Shown piece by piece: positions 6,796 to 9,774 of a DNA stretch of 9,774 nt. The notes under the pieces were generated by a model. It was not told where the DNA came from. It saw nothing but the letters and a program-made list of their open reading frames with translations, and did no database searches. The position numbers and the translations under genes are program-made. Source of the stretch: Kiloniellales bacterium (GTDB lineage: Bacteria > Pseudomonadota > Alphaproteobacteria > Kiloniellales > JAKSDN01); NCBI GenBank assembly GCA_022360075.1, contig JAKSDN010001519.1, forward strand, positions 1-9,774, in the 5' to 3' direction. Position 1 is the stretch's first letter, and each line of letters starts with the position of its first letter.

Positions 6796-6824
6796 GAAGT
6801 CACCTCGCCTCCTGGGTTTGCACT

Positions 6825-6843
6825 GCCATGAAGCGACAATGGC
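6825..6843. promoter_or_regulatory. Inverted repeat upstream of the permease, possible operator
   Basis: GCCAT (6825-6829) and ATGGC (6839-6843) are perfect inverted arms with a 9-base spacer, 19 bases overall, located 30-48 bases before the permease ATG. The size is in the range of LysR-type or other dimeric regulator sites, but the arms do not fit the T-N11-A LysR box and five-base arms can arise by chance. Confidence 0.22.
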
Positions 6844-7021
6844 CCTTCGGATAACCGCCGATCCAATCGTATGTTCGGAGGTGAGCCCTCGGTGATTCTG
6901 ATGACGGCGCCCGGCTTAACGGCCGCGCTTGGCCGCACGCGTTCCTGGCGCTTTCCGTGGGCGGGCGAGGGCACCGAGACGGTCGTAGGCACTACGTGAC
7001 AGATGCAAGGGGAAGCGCTGG

Positions 7022-9774
7022 TCAGCTCACGTCGATCTGGGTCTCGTTGATCAGATCGGTGACGCTCGTCTGAAGGCCCGTGCCCTCCCCGGCACCTTCG
7101 AGCGTGATCTGCGCGCCATTGTCGAAGCGGATCACCAGATCCGCAGGCCCGTCGTCGATCGTGGCGATGGCGGCGTCGAGATCACCCAGATCGACGCCGT
7201 CGCCGTCGACGTCCAGGACGTTCTCGAACTTCAGGACATCCATCGCCTCGTCGAAGTTGCGGAGGATGTCCGCCCCGTCGTTGGCGCCGAGGTTGAAGAC
7301 GAAGGTATCGATGTCGACGTCGATGCCGGCATCCAGGATGTCATCACCCTGCCCGCCGATCAGGGTATCCGAGCCAAGGCCGGCCTCGATCAAGTCGTCG
7401 CCCCGGAACGCCGCGTCTGCGGGCGGTTGGGAGGGGCCGGCCTCGGCGTTGTCGATGATCTGGTTGATTTCCTGGAGCGACAGGGCTCTTCCAAAGATCG
7501 CAACCTCGTCGATCCGGCCGGCGAAGGCGTCCTCGCCGCTTTGCTGACCGCCGATCAACAAGTCGGGGTCGCCGTTGGTGAGGTTGAAGATCGATCTCTT
7601 GTCGAAGCCGATTCTCGCGCCGTTCAGATAGAAAGCGACCCCGTCTCCGTTCGTGTCCCAGGTGAAGGCCACGTGGTTCCAGGTGCCGAGCTTTACGGCA
7701 CCGTCGCCGCCTTCGGTCACCGCGACCGACGCGAAATCGGGATCGCGGCCAGCCGGAATATTCAGCTCGAGGTTGGCCGTGTCGTTGCCGGCCTCTCGCA
7801 GGCGGATGAGAAACTCGCCGCGTTGGGCGAGAGGGCCATCGACCCTGGAAAGCAGCACATGCTTGCCGTCGATCGCCGAGGCGTTGAACCAGAACTGGAT
7901 GGTCCCCGCGAGCAACGCGAAGTCGGGACTGTCGGCGATCCTGACTCGGCCATCGATGCCGTCGAAGCCTGCCGCCCTGTCGACATCGCCGGCCACGACA
8001 CCGTTTTCATCGAGCTTTACGCCGCCGAGATAGGTTCCGTCGTTGCCGCCGACCTCGTCGCTGGCGACGGTTCCGCTTGGCTCGCCCAGGCGATAATAGG
8101 CCACGGGATCGAGCGCAATCAGATCCTCGGCAAAGTCCGGCGGCCCGGCCGCCGCTTCGCCGGTTACCGCATCGCCGATCAGGCTGTCGTCGCCGGCGCC
8201 CCCGAACAGGCTGTCATCGCCGGCACCGGCATCGATGAAGTCGTTGCCCGCTCCGGCGGTGATGGTATCGCCGCCGCCTTGGCCGAACACGGTGTCGTCG
8301 CCGTCGCCGGCATCGATCGTGTCGCCCGCGCCACGGCTGTCGCCGACGAGCTGAGGCCAACTGTCCGGGTTCTCGAGGAAGGCTCGTACGTCGGGCGCGT
8401 TCGAGTCGAAGCTGCCACCGACGTTGATCGTCCAACCTTGGCTGTCGATCAGCTCCGCGAAAACCGCCCAACCGGAGCCGGCAGGGAAAATGTCAGGATC
8501 GAGTCCCCGATCGGCGGCGAGCCGGTCGGTGTTCGGGACATCGCCGAAGATCAGGTCGTCGCCTGCGCCCCCCTGGATAAGATCGCCGCCGACGGTATCG
8601 AAAATCTCATTACCGGGCAGGCCCTCGATCTCGTCCGGCACCTTGAGGAACTGCGTCTCGCCGATCACGGTGCCGTTGCCGAAAGGATTATCTTCTTTCC
8701 GCGTGACGACCGGCGTGTTGTCGAGCTGGTCGATGATTGGCTTCTGCGGATCCAAGCCGCCGCCGGTGCCGATCCCGCGGATCTCGACGCCATCGTCACC
8801 CGAGAACACGCCCGTTCCGTTCATCATCTGCCGGACCAGCGGGTTTTCGAACACGGCATTCACGGCCTGCTGGTTCATCTGGTCGTTGGGGGTGCCGATC
8901 ACATCCACTTGATCGTTATGGAGTCCGGAGAGAACCGTGTTGGGCCCGCCATCGGTCAGGAAGAACAGCAGGTTTCGGAAGCCTCCCGACTCAAGGACCT
9001 GGCCGCCGAGGAACTCGGCGGCTTGGATCATGGGCGCCTCGAAGTTCGTCGTGTCGTTGGCGGGAAAGCTGTCGACGAAACTGATGGCCACGTCGGAATT
9101 GGTCTCGGCGTCGGCGCCGCCGGAAAGGACGTCCGAGAAGTCACCAAACGGGAGGGAAATCGGCACGTCCCTGGAGAAGGGAATGACCTTCAAGTTGATC
9201 ACTCCCGTGTGATCCTTGAACTCGTTCAGCAGGTGATTGACAGCGTCCTGCATGAACTGCAGGCGCGTCTGACCGTTGCCGGCGAAGCCACTGAACCTCG
9301 TGCCCATGCTGGCCGAGACGTCGAACAACAGGGCGATGTTGAAGTTCCCAGAGCCTTTGGCCGAACCTCCGGGATCGCCCACCAGCAGGTCGCCGCCGGT
9401 CTCGCCGAGGATGGCGCCTGGTCCGCCGTTGCCGAGGGAAAGGCCGGGCGGATCGACATCGTCGCGCCGGCTATCGAGGCTGTGCGGGTCGGTGACGTTG
9501 TCGGAAGTGTCGTCGGCGTTGCTGCCGATCACGAAAGCGTTCTGCGCGGAGCCGGTGGTGACCGTGAGGTTGTAAGTGTCTCTGTCCGTGTTGTCGGCTT
9601 CCGTCACCTCGACGTCGCCGGCACCGGCAGAGCCACCGCCGGCCGTCGTTGCGGCCTCGACGGTCGTCGTTTCGATCCGCACCGTGACGTCGTTGATGTT
9701 GCCGTTCTGCGGCACGACCGAGAAGCTCGCGACTAGATCGCTGACCTGCCCCTGGTTGAGGCCCGCCGTGTTGA
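7022..9774 (-). CDS. VWA-RTX-LamG secreted protein, type I secretion substrate (5' end outside window)
   Basis: The C-terminal 916 codons of a larger gene. The frame stays open to the right edge and no convincing start is present; a GTG at 9715 is merely the first internal candidate. From N to C: a Thr/Asp-rich segment (9400-9770). Then a von Willebrand A domain (about 9343-8756) with MIDAS residues DVSAS (9308-9322) and FLTDGG (about 8942-8959). Then RTX nonapeptides GGAGDDLIFGD (about 8577-8540), an insert, and the main RTX block (8335-8168). Next a LamG/concanavalin-like domain (8125-7445: VAYYRLGEPSG, FDGIDGRV, WNHVAFTWD, GRIDEVAIFGRAL). A third RTX cluster (7408-7316) and a DTFVF...ILRNFDEAMDVLKF C-terminal region of the type I secretion kind follow. 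The RTX repeats should fold with calcium outside the cell. The layout suggests an adhesin or biofilm matrix protein. No secretion ATPase or TolC partner lies in the window. Confidence 0.88.
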   Translation of the reverse strand, partial: NTAGLNQGQVSDLVASFSVVPQNGNINDVTVRIETTTVEAATTAGGGSAGAGDVEVTEADNTDRDTYNLTVTTGSAQNAFVIGSNADDTSDNVTDPHSLDSRRDDVDPPGLSLGNGGPGAILGETGGDLLVGDPGGSAKGSGNFNIALLFDVSASMGTRFSGFAGNGQTRLQFMQDAVNHLLNEFKDHTGVINLKVIPFSRDVPISLPFGDFSDVLSGGADAETNSDVAISFVDSFPANDTTNFEAPMIQAAEFLGGQVLESGGFRNLLFFLTDGGPNTVLSGLHNDQVDVIGTPNDQMNQQAVNAVFENPLVRQMMNGTGVFSGDDGVEIRGIGTGGGLDPQKPIIDQLDNTPVVTRKEDNPFGNGTVIGETQFLKVPDEIEGLPGNEIFDTVGGDLIQGGAGDDLIFGDVPNTDRLAADRGLDPDIFPAGSGWAVFAELIDSQGWTINVGGSFDSNAPDVRAFLENPDSWPQLVGDSRGAGDTIDAGDGDDTVFGQGGGDTITAGAGNDFIDAGAGDDSLFGGAGDDSLIGDAVTGEAAAGPPDFAEDLIALDPVAYYRLGEPSGTVASDEVGGNDGTYLGGVKLDENGVVAGDVDRAAGFDGIDGRVRIADSPDFALLAGTIQFWFNASAIDGKHVLLSRVDGPLAQRGEFLIRLREAGNDTANLELNIPAGRDPDFASVAVTEGGDGAVKLGTWNHVAFTWDTNGDGVAFYLNGARIGFDKRSIFNLTNGDPDLLIGGQQSGEDAFAGRIDEVAIFGRALSLQEINQIIDNAEAGPSQPPADAAFRGDDLIEAGLGSDTLIGGQGDDILDAGIDVDIDTFVFNLGANDGADILRNFDEAMDVLKFENVLDVDGDGVDLGDLDAAIATIDDGPADLVIRFDNGAQITLEGAGEGTGLQTSVTDLINETQIDVS
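8168..8335 (-). repeat. Main RTX nonapeptide repeat block
   Basis: This is the part of the large secreted protein with tandem glycine/aspartate nonapeptides of the GGxGxDxUx type, for example GDGDDTVFG, GAGNDFIDA, GAGDDSLFG and GAGDDSLIG. The DNA shows the matching repeating ctgtcgtcgccggc-like pattern. Each repeat pair should bind calcium in a beta-roll. Confidence 0.85.

Noticed and set aside
6920..6935. CGGCC-gcgctt-GGCCG inverted repeat in the gap upstream of the permease
   Set aside because: Short GC-only arms are expected by chance in this composition and the position suggests no role.
6984..6996. Hairpin CGTAG-gca-CTACG after the RTX gene, considered as terminator
   Set aside because: It has only a five-base stem with a three-base loop and no U-tract, so it is too weak to call.
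7427..9736. Open frame of 769 codons on the plus strand opposite the RTX gene
   Set aside because: It mirrors the RTX gene's GC-rich codons, shows low-complexity Val/Ala/Gly/Asp/Arg composition and no family motif. The minus frame has clear VWA, LamG and RTX motifs.

Overview
The window is a high-GC chromosomal segment that looks alphaproteobacterial (Rhodospirillales- or Rhizobiales-like). Three things point there: strong G/C third-position bias with long open shadow frames, two intergenic palindromic repeat types of a kind common in alphaproteobacterial genomes (cctcatcctgaggagc...tctcgaag and cgtcattgcgag...ctcgcaatgacg), and a DUF4189 secreted protein. No rRNA, tRNA, CRISPR array, insertion sequence or phage gene is visible.

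Left part (1-2051, plus strand). Two copies of a hairpin-forming repeat (1-87 and 136-214) precede a two-gene plus-strand unit. The first gene encodes a small exported beta-rich protein of unknown function (419-958). The second, starting at a TTG 31 bases later, encodes a VOC/glyoxalase-like protein (990-1841). A 105-base palindromic element (1877-1981) lies between this unit and the convergent minus-strand genes.

Middle (2052-4403, minus strand). A six-cysteine DUF4189 exported protein (2052-2411) lies downstream of a 548-residue response regulator (2511-4157). The regulator has a complete phospho-receiver domain followed by what appear to be a degenerate GGDEF-like and a degenerate EAL-like domain. 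Upstream of it is an unusually AT-rich stretch with repeated CTATT/AATAG half-sites, a good candidate promoter/operator.

Right-middle (4404-6795, minus strand). An SLC13/DASS-type permease (5326-6795) is followed 40 bases later by a LysR-type regulator (4404-5285). They probably form an operon in which the regulator controls uptake of an organic or inorganic anion. The substrate cannot be told from the sequence.

Right end (7022-9774, minus strand). This is the C-terminal 916 codons of a large secreted protein with a von Willebrand A domain, three clusters of RTX calcium-binding repeats, a LamG/concanavalin-like domain inserted between two of those clusters, and a C-terminal region typical of type I secretion substrates. 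Its true start lies outside the window. The layout resembles the C-terminal part of large RTX adhesins.

The window reads mostly as ordinary chromosome. The parts most worth a second look are the response regulator with two eroded signalling domains, the AT-rich half-site cluster in front of it, and the VWA-RTX-LamG-RTX protein.
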